Source of the DNA: Nostoc sp. FACHB-280
GTDB lineage: Bacteria; Cyanobacteriota; Cyanobacteriia; Cyanobacteriales; Nostocaceae
DNA: 64,000 nucleotides
Reading direction: 5' to 3'
NCBI RefSeq assembly: GCF_014697615.1
Contig: NZ_JACJSD010000015.1
Location: 62,001-126,000 of the forward strand
This document shows, piece after piece, positions 45,700 to 54,343 of the stretch. The notes beneath the pieces are model-generated. The model ran no database searches and was not told the DNA's origin. It was given only the letters and a program-made list of their open reading frames with translations. The translations under genes were made by a program, and so were the position numbers. How positions within the stretch are numbered: the first letter of the stretch is position 1; the number at the start of each line of letters is the position of its first letter.

Positions 45700-46032
45700 G
45701 TGATTGTAGATAAAATACCAGACGAAGCAATAGTTATTCGGGGTGGACGTAATCGACCAGAAGATATTGAGCGTGGTTTTGGGACTCATCCTATTGGAGT
45801 AACTGGAATATCTGTAGAGAGTGCGATAGGATTATCGATAGAACAGTTGGCTGCAACAATACCTCACGGACAAATTGGAGTAACATCAGTAGGCGCAGTT
45901 AGAGCTTTAGGAGGAGATGTAATTCGTACTTCTGGTAGAAGTCCCTCTCATGCAACATTAACAGGCTTAACTCCACAGCAAATTAGCAGCTTGCTTACTC
46001 CTACAATTGCTAATCCAGCTAAAGCAAACTAG
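45700..46032 (+). CDS. Small protein of unknown function
   Basis: A 110-residue protein starting with GTG at 45700 (TTG at 45699 is out of frame). It is rich in Gly, Ile and Thr, with IVIRGGRNRPEDIERGFGTHPIG and SGRSPSHATLTGLTPQQ as the most distinctive parts. No signal peptide, transmembrane helix or known motif is seen. The upstream tandem repeat ends 62 bases before. The next small gene begins 24 bases after the stop, suggesting a bicistronic unit. The pair could be a toxin-immunity or toxin-antitoxin type, but nothing in the sequence proves it. Confidence 0.6.
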   Translation: MIVDKIPDEAIVIRGGRNRPEDIERGFGTHPIGVTGISVESAIGLSIEQLAATIPHGQIGVTSVGAVRALGGDVIRTSGRSPSHATLTGLTPQQISSLLTPTIANPAKAN

Positions 46033-46056
46033 AAATTTTCTCACCATTTAAACGCT

Positions 46057-46323
46057 ATGGATAAACCAAGAGTCTTTGCCGATTTTCATAATGCTGATTC
46101 TCAAGGTCGCTTGCGACTTAATTGTACTGGTACTATTGAAGATTTAGCTCGTCAAAAAATTTGGTTGCAAGATAATTTAAATTTGGTGTTGTATAGCGAA
46201 GATTTAGAAGTTGATGGGATTGTTCAATATTCTCATGAAGAAAATGTTTGGGTTGCGGTAATTGATTGGGATAATATCAGAGAGCAAGATAATATTTCAA
46301 TCCCAGATATTAATTTTATATAG
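46057..46323 (+). CDS. Small acidic protein of unknown function
   Basis: An 88-residue acidic protein with strong beta patterning (RVFADFHNADSQGRLRLN, GIVQYSHEENVWVAVID). No known family was recognised. It follows a 110-residue gene by 24 bases and is ended by a hairpin terminator, so the two look like one operon. Its size and acidity would suit an immunity or antitoxin partner, an inference only. Confidence 0.6.
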   Translation: MDKPRVFADFHNADSQGRLRLNCTGTIEDLARQKIWLQDNLNLVLYSEDLEVDGIVQYSHEENVWVAVIDWDNIREQDNISIPDINFI

Positions 46324-46357
46324 CAATAGTTTACTGTTCAGCAAATTGCAACAAAAA

Positions 46358-46374
46358 ACCGGGATGAACCCGGT
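46358..46374 (+). terminator. Hairpin terminator after the small-gene pair
   Basis: ACCGGG (46358-46363) pairs with CCCGGT (46369-46374) around ATGAA, with the tail ATAGTTTTAT. It starts 35 bases after the stop codon. Confidence 0.6.
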
Positions 46375-46422
46375 ATAGTTTTATATTAGGATCTGCGGGT
46401 TAATAGTGTCCCAAGCAGCCGG

Positions 46423-46497
46423 GTTTCGACACTTCGACAAGCTCAGTGCATCGCTTCGCTCAACCCTCAAAGATCGAGAGTTGAGCGGAGTCGAAAC
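46423..46497. repeat. Dispersed inverted-repeat element (GTTTCGAC family)
   Basis: GTTTCGACACTTCGACAAGC at the left and GGAGTCGAAAC at the right form inverted ends, with GCTTCGCTCAAC and GTTGAGCGG as an inner inverted pair. Such GTTTCGAC/GTCGAAAC pieces are common non-coding elements in Nostocales genomes (recalled, not searched). Confidence 0.55.
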
Positions 46498-46532
46498 TCG
46501 GTTTACTGGTACTTTATTTTCATGCAATTCCC

Positions 46533-49040
46533 TTACGTTTGCAATCGCAGTGTTATAGACACGGTAGCTGTGAGCGTTTGAGGGATACGCCAAGAGATGA
46601 GCGATCGCCTGATAATATCAATTACAGTCTGTTCCTTAAAAGTAGAAGCCTGCTCATCTAACAACACCTGTCTGACTCGTCCTTTATTTATCTGCAACTC
46701 AAACACTAAATCGCCGCTAAAACCTATAGGTAATTGGATAGATTCTAAATACTGAGTCAGAAGCGCAACCATCTGTTCATTCAATCCTGTCACACTCACC
46801 ACCTTTAAATGCACGACAGGAGCAATTTCAGGATCAAAGGTTTCTGCTTCTAACAATAACCGTAAATCCTCCAAATCTTCATTCAAATCACTGTCAGCTT
46901 CCGGTGGCGGGGGTGGTTCCATAAAAAAGTCATACAACTCACCGAATGATAATTCATTGAATTCTTCAAGACGAAAGGATGAGAATTCAGTTTCCGCTTC
47001 CTCACTTAGTTCCCTGAATAAAGGTAGTTCAGAAAAACCACTTTCCGCTTCTGGTGCGCTTGGAGATGCTAGGCTTCGCTTACGTTGCAAAAACTCAGGT
47101 GCAGGAGATAGCATATTTGCCATCATGGGAGGAGGCGCAACACCACTAACAGCACTCCCGAAAATACCTTGATAGCTGATACCTTCAGCCATTTCTACAG
47201 GTACTTGCACCGCAACTGAACCCTGACGCGAATCAACTCGCACATCATCACTCACCGCGACAAAAGCTGTATATTGCGACAACAGTTGATAAGTCAAAGC
47301 CGTATCCGTCACTGCTTCCACACCCAACTTAGTTTCACCACTCACCATAAGATTCATTAATTCCTTAATGCGGGAACGTCCCCAAAGTTGAGCAATGGCG
47401 GAGTTTCCTGCTTCCTCAAAGTCCAAGTTAATTGTATTTTGATAGCGTGTACCACCCGCAACAATTCCCGTAATGTGCAGTTTTCCCCCACGCGCATCAG
47501 GCTTTTTACCAAATAAAACTAACGGCTGTTCCGCAAACAAATCTGGTGGCGTAGCAGGATAGATAATTGGAGCATCACCATCGCCTTCCCATTGCAAATT
47601 AATGTTAGCCAAAACTGGATTATTAATTTGACGGTAGAATTTATCGACTACCTCATCCGTTGGTTCATCGTGGCGAATAATGTGAGATATACCCCTTCCT
47701 AATTCTGCAATGCGGTTGAGTAGAAACCGATTTATCGAACTACCAGCACCAAAACTATAGAGGCGGTTTCCTGGTTGCAGATGTTGTTTCACCTCTGCAA
47801 GAATTTGGTTTTCATTGCCGATATAACCATCCGTCAACAATACAATACTCCGTAAGCGTCCGGGATCTGTAATAGGGAAATTCAACACAGCACGAATTCC
47901 GCGTAACATCTCCGTCCCGCCATTAGCCGTCAATCGATTAATATAATTGATGGCTCTAGTGCGATTTTGAGAATTATTAGCCAGGGGAACAGGTGATAAT
48001 TGCCGAGTCGTATCAGAGAAATCAATAATACTAAAAGTGTCATCAGGGTTAAGTCCATTAATAAAGTGGCGCATCAACTCCTGACATTGCATCAATGGCG
48101 CACCCATTTGTGAACCAGAAGTATCAATGAGAAACACCACATCTTTAGAAACAACCTGATCCTGACGGTATTGGAGTGCAGGAATTAAATATAGTGCAAA
48201 ATGTCCACCCCGTTCATCAGCTTGGCTGAGTACAGTAGCTTGAGTAGATTCGCCAGCTACTTGATAGCGTAAAATCAAATCTTTATTCGGAATAGTATCC
48301 CCACCCGCCAACTTCACTAACACCCGCTTTTCTGCATAACTTATCTGAATTTGGTGAGAAGGAGATTGCACATTTTGAATCTCAACTCCTGCATCAATTT
48401 CTACCGTGACATTAATATCGTGAGGGGAACGAGTACCTGATGGTAAGATAGGTGCATTCAACCGTGAACCATCGGGAACTAAATCCGTATCTTGATTTTG
48501 CGTCATTGGTGCAGTCGCCGAACCTACACCACCTGCATTTCCCTCAATTGGTATCCCTGGAATGTAACGCGGAGCAACCACCATCGGGAAAGCAAACTCA
48601 TAATTACCCGCAGTAAATTTCAAGCTTTCAGAGTAGCGAATAATCACATCAATTTGCTCACCTGGTTGAATATTGGCAAGGGATTGAGTAAAAATATTGT
48701 CCCGTTCTTGTTCCAACAATCCGGCGGTGCGTCCTTGCTGCTTCGCTTGCTCGTAGATTTGCTGTGCTTCTTGGCGTTTTTTAATACTACCTTTAATAGT
48801 CTTGTCACCAATCCGAATCAGCATATCATCAACAGCCGCCTCGTCCGGTAAAGGGAAAATATAGACAGCTTCGAGTGTAGTTGTGAAGGGATTTTCAAAA
48901 CTTTGGGTAACTTCCACCCGTGAAATATTCCCCGCAATTTTGGCTTCTACCTCAGTGTGCTTCAGGGGGAAAGCAATTTGCTGTTGTTCAGGAGTTTGAA
49001 CATATAAGCCACCAACTTGGCGTTCTAGAGTTTGAGTCAT
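46533..49040 (-). CDS. VIT-VWA protein with a TonB-like C-terminal domain
   Basis: The 835-residue protein has an N-terminal VIT domain (about 10-140, LKHTEVEAKIAGNISRVEVTQSF...AVYIFPLP). A von Willebrand A domain follows, with metal site Asp306-Thr-Ser-Gly-Ser in FLIDTSGSQMG. An acidic Pro-rich linker comes next, and a final TonB/AgmX-like domain (ELQINKGRVRQVLLDEQAS...IIRRSLISWRIP). There is no signal peptide in the first residues (MTQTLERQVGG), so location is uncertain. VIT-VWA proteins are relatives of inter-alpha-trypsin inhibitor heavy chains. The TonB-like tail is an unusual addition. Confidence 0.85.
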   Translation of the reverse strand: MTQTLERQVGGLYVQTPEQQQIAFPLKHTEVEAKIAGNISRVEVTQSFENPFTTTLEAVYIFPLPDEAAVDDMLIRIGDKTIKGSIKKRQEAQQIYEQAKQQGRTAGLLEQERDNIFTQSLANIQPGEQIDVIIRYSESLKFTAGNYEFAFPMVVAPRYIPGIPIEGNAGGVGSATAPMTQNQDTDLVPDGSRLNAPILPSGTRSPHDINVTVEIDAGVEIQNVQSPSHQIQISYAEKRVLVKLAGGDTIPNKDLILRYQVAGESTQATVLSQADERGGHFALYLIPALQYRQDQVVSKDVVFLIDTSGSQMGAPLMQCQELMRHFINGLNPDDTFSIIDFSDTTRQLSPVPLANNSQNRTRAINYINRLTANGGTEMLRGIRAVLNFPITDPGRLRSIVLLTDGYIGNENQILAEVKQHLQPGNRLYSFGAGSSINRFLLNRIAELGRGISHIIRHDEPTDEVVDKFYRQINNPVLANINLQWEGDGDAPIIYPATPPDLFAEQPLVLFGKKPDARGGKLHITGIVAGGTRYQNTINLDFEEAGNSAIAQLWGRSRIKELMNLMVSGETKLGVEAVTDTALTYQLLSQYTAFVAVSDDVRVDSRQGSVAVQVPVEMAEGISYQGIFGSAVSGVAPPPMMANMLSPAPEFLQRKRSLASPSAPEAESGFSELPLFRELSEEAETEFSSFRLEEFNELSFGELYDFFMEPPPPPEADSDLNEDLEDLRLLLEAETFDPEIAPVVHLKVVSVTGLNEQMVALLTQYLESIQLPIGFSGDLVFELQINKGRVRQVLLDEQASTFKEQTVIDIIRRSLISWRIPQTLTATVSITLRLQT

Positions 49041-49218
49041 ATAAGTTACCTCACGCTTTGATGTTATGTCTCTAGCGTAGGCGTGTTTACTTGGCAGATA
49101 TGCTCAGTTTTGTGTTCAGTCGATGCTCAGTGATTGGTTCAGTATGAAGTAAAAATTCTCTTATCTTAGAAATCAGCTAAATTTGTTAATTTAGCTGTTC
49201 ATATGGACATAATTTTAG

Positions 49219-50514
49219 ATGATATTAAGAATCTTAGCTAACAGATCAAAAATAAAACCGATTAATTATATGTTCGCCAATATTTTACGTAGATTTTCGG
49301 ATAACCTTGACACTTTGCGGGACTTTGTGGATCTTGTAAATCCAATCCTAGACAAAGCCAGAGAAGAAGCAATAACAGCTAATCCTAACGCATTAATACC
49401 CTTAGTGCTTGGTATGAATGCAATTGCACCAGAGAAGTTCTGTCTTGACACATCTTTTGTAGAGCATTTACAGTCTCAATTTGATGGAAAATTAGATATT
49501 CAGGTAGAAGAAGAAGGTAATAAATCAGCAAAATTAAGTTTTAATAATTCTGGTGGAGATGCTTTTCATAGCACTATGGCAAAACTTTCTAAAAGATCTG
49601 CTCAGAAAGGCTTACTATACCAAAATGCTTTAATTTCTTTGGTCAGTGCCGTTGAATGGTTTTTATCTCAACTTCTTCATAAATATTTTGAGTTATATCC
49701 AGATGCTGCTGGAATTCGTGAGCGTAGTTTGACACTTAGCGAATTGCAATTAATAGGAACTATTGACGAGGCTAAAAATTATTTAATTGGCATACGCATT
49801 GAGGAAATTTTGAGAGGTAGTTTTAGCGATTGGATTACTTTTATGAAAGGTAATTTGAAACTATCAATGGGTTATCTAGAAGATGATGAGAAATATCTTA
49901 TTGAAATTTGTCAACGTAGAAATCTTTTTGTACATAATGGTGGTATAGTCAATAAAATTTACTTAAATAAAAGTGGATTTACAAATATAGGAATTGGAGA
50001 ACAAATAAATGTTTCACAAGAATATCTAGACGAAGCAATAGCTAGATTTGAAAGATTCTTCTTTTTAGTTTCTCTAGAATTATGGAAAAAACTTGCTCCT
50101 GATGATAAAGAAAGGGCGAATATTGTTAGCGATATCACCTACAAAAATCTATGTAATGAGAGATGGAAAATTGCTGAAAGTTTAAGTTTTTTTCTCATGA
50201 ATGATAAACAACTTCCAGAAATGAATCGTCTCATTTCTCAAATCAACTATTGGCAATCACTTAAGTGGCAAGATAGATTTACTGAAGTAAGGAAAGACGT
50301 TGAGAGAATAGACTTTTCAGCAAAAAATGAAATATTTTCACTTGCTCAGTCTGTTTTATTGGATGATGAGCAGCGATTTTTTCAGTTATTACCTATCCTC
50401 TTAAAAGCAGAAAAGCTCAGTGAAAAAGATTTACATGAGTGGCCTCTATTTCGGAAAATAAGAAACACAGATACGTTTAAAACTATTTATAATCCAAAGT
50501 TAGTATCTGAATAA
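49219..50514 (+). CDS. HEPN-like protein (putative RNase or nucleotide-binding)
   Basis: The 431-residue all-helical protein contains the HEPN signature R-x4-H: Arg234 in RRNLFVHNG with His239. It also has EWFLSQLLHKYF and an N-terminal helical region. HEPN domains are often metal-independent RNases in defence or toxin systems. The two key residues are both present, so activity is plausible. The start is either ATG 49219 or ATG 49270. A UPF0175 antitoxin-like gene converges 12 bases downstream, and an orphan gene pair lies nearby. No other catalytic motif is seen. Confidence 0.6.
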   Translation: MILRILANRSKIKPINYMFANILRRFSDNLDTLRDFVDLVNPILDKAREEAITANPNALIPLVLGMNAIAPEKFCLDTSFVEHLQSQFDGKLDIQVEEEGNKSAKLSFNNSGGDAFHSTMAKLSKRSAQKGLLYQNALISLVSAVEWFLSQLLHKYFELYPDAAGIRERSLTLSELQLIGTIDEAKNYLIGIRIEEILRGSFSDWITFMKGNLKLSMGYLEDDEKYLIEICQRRNLFVHNGGIVNKIYLNKSGFTNIGIGEQINVSQEYLDEAIARFERFFFLVSLELWKKLAPDDKERANIVSDITYKNLCNERWKIAESLSFFLMNDKQLPEMNRLISQINYWQSLKWQDRFTEVRKDVERIDFSAKNEIFSLAQSVLLDDEQRFFQLLPILLKAEKLSEKDLHEWPLFRKIRNTDTFKTIYNPKLVSE

Positions 50515-50526
50515 CCAAGCCATTAA

Positions 50527-50772
50527 TCACAACCTACCCATCTCCTGTAAATTTTTGATGTCTTGTTCAAAATCATCCACACCATAGTGAACCGGAATTT
50601 GACGACTGGCAAGCAAATGCTGAAATGCAATGCGGTTCATCCCTGCCAAACGACTGGCTTGAGCAAGGGTAAGTTTATCTTTCTGAAACAGCATTACTGC
50701 AATTTCTTGTTTCAGTTCAGCATCAGTCATGCGAGTTGCAGCTAAAATTTCATCAGGAATAACGATGCTCAT
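50527..50772 (-). CDS. UPF0175-family antitoxin-like protein
   Basis: The 81-residue protein has the UPF0175 layout: MSIVIPDEILAAT, DAELKQEIAVMLFQKDKLTLAQASRLAGMN, then a helix ending in VHYGVDDFEQDI. It is a ribbon-helix/HTH-type DNA-binding antitoxin. UPF0175 genes usually precede a DUF3368 PIN-like toxin, but here the next gene on that side is a convergent HEPN-like gene on the opposite strand. So this is an orphan antitoxin, or its toxin is different. Confidence 0.85.
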   Translation of the reverse strand: MSIVIPDEILAATRMTDAELKQEIAVMLFQKDKLTLAQASRLAGMNRIAFQHLLASRQIPVHYGVDDFEQDIKNLQEMGRL

Positions 50773-50892
50773 GGCTGGATTTATCTCTACATAACTATTT
50801 TATTGATTTATATGACTAGCAAACACTGTTAGCACTTCAGATTTTTGTATTTTTATTAGAATGAATTTATCAACTTTAGTCAAACTCACTAT

Positions 50893-51189
50893 ATGACTTT
50901 GCAAGAACTCAAAGAACAGATTGATAAATTATCAACAAGCGATCGCCTCACTCTCCTCTCTCTAATTATTGAATCACTCCAGCGTGAACACAGCGATAAT
51001 TTAGAACCAAAGCAATTTGATATTTCTGATATTCATCTTCAAAAATACTTAGATATAGACAGAGTAAATGTAATTAATCAAATGCGTGGATTTCTCAAAA
51101 CAGATCAACCTGCTCTCACAGATAGTGAAGTGAAAACCATGTTACAACAGCGTCTAGTAGAAAAATATCAAGACGATCTGCTCAGTTAA
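50893..51189 (+). CDS. Small helical protein upstream of an NB-ARC gene
   Basis: The 98-residue acidic helical protein begins MTLQELKEQIDKLSTSDRLTLLSLIIESLQ and ends LTDSEVKTMLQQRLVEKYQ. Similar small proteins are frequent in cyanobacteria, often next to toxin or ATPase genes, with no tested function. It ends 7 bases before the NB-ARC gene, so the pair is co-transcribed. It could be a regulator or antitoxin-like partner. Confidence 0.65.
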   Translation: MTLQELKEQIDKLSTSDRLTLLSLIIESLQREHSDNLEPKQFDISDIHLQKYLDIDRVNVINQMRGFLKTDQPALTDSEVKTMLQQRLVEKYQDDLLS

Positions 51190-51196
51190 CCGATAT

Positions 51197-52675
51197 ATGT
51201 CAAACTCGCTCAAAGCATCAACAACTGGACTGGTAATTGTAGACAAGGCGCGAAAACGTCTTGGCTGGACGAAAACTAGTACGGCGCGTTGGTGGCAAGA
51301 TGCTCACACTTCTAGAGCTACTTTACGGCGATTTTGGCAGGGCGATCGCATTCAACAAGAAATTTTCATCGCTATCTGTCAGGCTGTTGGCATTAATGAT
51401 TGGGAAAGTATTGCAGACATCCCTCATGCAGACTTCGAGGAACTCTCTACACAATACCTCGACTGGGATGAAGCACCTGATGTTGACAGCTTTTATGGAC
51501 GCAATCAAGAATTAACTCAGTTAGAAGAATGGATTGTAGGCGATCGCTGTAAACTAATTATCATCACAGGGATTGCTGGCATTGGTAAAACTGCTCTGGC
51601 TCTAGCTTTAGCTGATTTGCTTCAGTTAAAATTTGATGGTTTAATCTGGAAAACCCTTCATTCTGCACCATCCCTAGTTTCCCTGTTAGATGAACTTCTC
51701 CACACCTTTCAGCAAACTCCGGTTGATGATATTTCTAAAGATACAGCAAAACTCATTTACCATCTGCAACAGCATCGGTGTTTGTTGATTTTGGATGGGT
51801 TGGATGAATTAGAGAAACACTATCATCAGTTTATTCAGCAATTAAGCCGCGCTCATCACCAAAGTTGCATTATCCTCACCAGTCGAGAACAAACAAATAT
51901 TATTGAATCGAATACAAAAACGGTTCGCAGTCTCACGTTACAAGGATTACCAAAAGCTGATGCTGTGGAACTATTACAAGCCAGAGGATTTACAGGTAAG
52001 GAAATCGGATTATCACCTTTAATTCAACTTTATCGCGGCAATCCTTTGGCACTCAAACTAGTTACGCCATTAATTCAGTCGGTGTTTGGTGGGAATATTG
52101 CGGCTTTTCTAAGTCAAAATACGATAGTGATTGGCGATCGCTTGCGTGGTATCCTCAAGCAACAGTTTGAGCAACTGTGTGATTTAGAACAAAATATTCT
52201 CTATTGGTTAGCAATTTGGCAACAACCAATCTCTTTTACCCGCTTGCAAACTCATTTACTCATTTCTCTCGACCCAGCTACAATTTTAGATGCTATTGTC
52301 AGCTTGGAGCGGCGATCGCTTTTAGAAAAATGGATTTGTAGTGATGCACCAGCTTTTACCTTGCAACCACTGGTGATGAAAATTGTCACCGATGAATTAG
52401 TAGAACGTGGGACTCAAGAGATAATTCTGGTGATGCAGAGTCAAGATATCGCTGATTTTAAAGTTCTGCGAACCCATTGGTTATTGCGTCCTGGTAGTGA
52501 TGATATTGTCGGCGATCGCATTTTACATCAACTACAAGAAAAACTCTGGCAGATTTATGGGGCAAATCTCGTACAGAATCTCCAACAAATTCTATTACTT
52601 TTAAATGATAAATCACCTTTAGCAATTGGTTATATTGCTTGCAATATCACAACAATTATTAACCGATTAGGATAA
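51197..52675 (+). CDS. NB-ARC STAND NTPase lacking its repeat domain
   Basis: The 492-residue protein has an N-terminal HTH-like domain (about 1-80, RKRLGWTKTSTARWWQDA...DAICQAVGI-type). NB-ARC follows: P-loop GIAGIGKTAL (Lys131), Walker B LLILDGLDEL, TSRE sensor and GNPLALKL. A winged-helix region ends at about 490. In the family this is normally followed by WD40, TPR or pentapeptide repeats that sense the signal. Here it stops at IACNITTIINRLG. The end therefore looks truncated, possibly by a stop or deletion. It converges with a Uma2 gene, overlapping 9 bases. Confidence 0.85.
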   Translation: MSNSLKASTTGLVIVDKARKRLGWTKTSTARWWQDAHTSRATLRRFWQGDRIQQEIFIAICQAVGINDWESIADIPHADFEELSTQYLDWDEAPDVDSFYGRNQELTQLEEWIVGDRCKLIIITGIAGIGKTALALALADLLQLKFDGLIWKTLHSAPSLVSLLDELLHTFQQTPVDDISKDTAKLIYHLQQHRCLLILDGLDELEKHYHQFIQQLSRAHHQSCIILTSREQTNIIESNTKTVRSLTLQGLPKADAVELLQARGFTGKEIGLSPLIQLYRGNPLALKLVTPLIQSVFGGNIAAFLSQNTIVIGDRLRGILKQQFEQLCDLEQNILYWLAIWQQPISFTRLQTHLLISLDPATILDAIVSLERRSLLEKWICSDAPAFTLQPLVMKIVTDELVERGTQEIILVMQSQDIADFKVLRTHWLLRPGSDDIVGDRILHQLQEKLWQIYGANLVQNLQQILLLLNDKSPLAIGYIACNITTIINRLG

Positions 52676-53263
52676 TGACCAAATACTAGAAGTATTTAAA
52701 ACAAATCCTGCTAAAACTGGATCTGCGCTTACTGTCGCAGGATTTTCTAAACATTCTTGTGGTTTATCAGGATAATAAATATATACTTGGCGATGCTGAA
52801 GGTCAATTAACCAACCTAATTTTATCTCTGCTTCCTGCATATATTCTGCCATTTTTTCTTGAATTAATTGCAGGTTTTGGTTAAGGAATCTAATTTCAAC
52901 TACAAAATCAGGACAAGTAGGAAGAAACCATTCTTTTGGTGCTGACGAAAGTGTATTCCACCGTTCTAGTTTCATCCAAGCAGCATAAGGTAATCTATTT
53001 GCACCTGTTGATAACTTAAATCTTGTATTTGCATCAAAGCTTACACCTGCATTATGTTGTTGCGACCAATGACGCAATTGCTCAAAGATACTTCCACTAA
53101 GATTCCTTATCTTCTCATCAATAGCCGACATAATGGATAGGTGTCCAAATCTATCTTTTTCAATGCGTAAATGAGAATTTACTTGACAGAAATCAAATAA
53201 TTGTTCGTTTGTCATTGGCATCGATGACGGAATTTGTAGAATTAAAGGTGATGGCAGCATCAT
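52667..53263 (-). CDS. Uma2-family protein with a replaced catalytic residue
   Basis: The 198-residue protein fits Uma2 in layout: N-terminal MTNEQLFDFCQVN..., then RLPYAAWMKLERW, PDFVVEIRFLNQ, EKMAEYMQEAE and LGWLIDLQHRQVYIYY. In intact relatives the first motif reads S-P-D-A-A-W; here the Asp is Tyr (LPYAAW). The Glu and Lys of the second motif remain. Nuclease activity is doubtful. The gene overlaps the NB-ARC gene end by 9 bases on the opposite strand and has a MM start. Confidence 0.82.
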   Translation of the reverse strand: MMLPSPLILQIPSSMPMTNEQLFDFCQVNSHLRIEKDRFGHLSIMSAIDEKIRNLSGSIFEQLRHWSQQHNAGVSFDANTRFKLSTGANRLPYAAWMKLERWNTLSSAPKEWFLPTCPDFVVEIRFLNQNLQLIQEKMAEYMQEAEIKLGWLIDLQHRQVYIYYPDKPQECLENPATVSADPVLAGFVLNTSSIWSLS

Positions 53264-53371
53264 ATTTTAAAAGCTGGCTTAATTTTCCATTTTCATCTAA
53301 ATACAAAAGAACGCAAAGATAAACTGTTCTTTGCGTCTTGTACACAAACTGAATTAAAAATTTATCTCCTG

Positions 53372-53408
53372 AGTGCTGAGGGAGAATCACTACTCAGTAC
53401 TCAGCACT
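53372..53408 (-). terminator. Hairpin terminator of the peroxiredoxin gene
   Basis: On the minus strand, AGTGCTGAG (53408-53400) pairs with CTCAGCACT (53380-53372) just after the stop of the peroxiredoxin gene. A/T-rich sequence with a TTTTT run follows within 20 bases. Confidence 0.55.
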
Positions 53409-53410
53409 TA

Positions 53411-54049
53411 TTACTTGTTAGGTTGAGGAGTTAACCGCAGATAGGGTTTGACTACTTCGTAACCTTTGGGGAATTTTTCTTTTAAGACTTCGGGGTCTTT
53501 AAGGGAGGGGACGATAACAACCTTATCGCCATCTTTCCAGTCTGCTGGGGTGGCTACGCTGTAGTTATCGGTGAGTTGCAAGGAATCAATTACCCGCAAC
53601 AGTTCATCAAAGTTACGTCCGGTGCTGGGGGGGTAGGTAAAGGTCAGACGCAATTTTTTGCTGGGATCAATTACAAATACGGAACGCACTGTTACTGCTG
53701 CGTTAGCGTTGGGATGAATCATATCGTAAAGGTCAGAAACTTTACGATCTGCGTCTGCCAAAATGGGGTAATTAAGGGTGGTGCTTTGAGTTTCTTCGAT
53801 GTCGCCTACCCAGCCTTTGTGAGATTCTACATCATCAACACTGAGAGCGATCGCTTTGACGTTGCGCTTGTCAAATTCTGGCTTGAGTTTCGCAACTGTA
53901 CCTAATTCAGTTGTACAAACAGGTGTGAAGTCAGCAGGGTGAGAAAACAGCACCACCCAGCTATCACCAGCCCATTCGTAAAAATCTATGTCGCCATGTG
54001 TAGAAGCTTGTGTAAAGTTTGGTACTGTATCACCAAGACGGAGAGCCAT
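53411..54049 (-). CDS. 1-Cys peroxiredoxin (Prx6 type)
   Basis: The 212-residue protein reduces peroxides through Cys45 in HPADFTPVCTTELG. It is the only Cys in the protein, so it works as a 1-Cys enzyme. Prx6-type C-terminal features (TYPPSTGRNFDELLRVIDSLQ, and the tail PYLRLTPQPNK) are present, and the length fits. It needs an external reductant such as glutathione or thioredoxin. The gene is monocistronic with a hairpin after it. Confidence 0.95.
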   Translation of the reverse strand: MALRLGDTVPNFTQASTHGDIDFYEWAGDSWVVLFSHPADFTPVCTTELGTVAKLKPEFDKRNVKAIALSVDDVESHKGWVGDIEETQSTTLNYPILADADRKVSDLYDMIHPNANAAVTVRSVFVIDPSKKLRLTFTYPPSTGRNFDELLRVIDSLQLTDNYSVATPADWKDGDKVVIVPSLKDPEVLKEKFPKGYEVVKPYLRLTPQPNK

Positions 54050-54343
54050 AAGAGATTCCCTGTAGATAAAGAGGCAGATGTAGTCTATTTTGCCATCATC
54101 CCATAAAACATCGGTTTCCCTATCGACTTTTAGCTATTTGTTACAAAATTTTAATTTTTTAGCACAGAGGCAGGGAGAGATGCAGTGTAACTAGATGAGG
54201 CTTGATTATTATACAGATATAATGTTTATTTTTTACACTGAATCGATTTAACTGAAAATTAACTTTCTGCTCGCACAATAGAAGCAGAATTTATCACTTG
54301 ATTGCAGAGATTACTAGATTACTCATGATTCTGGGAGAAGTGC

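Noticed and set aside
46381-46593. 70-residue minus-strand frame
   Set aside because: It crosses a dispersed inverted repeat and overlaps the VIT-VWA gene end.
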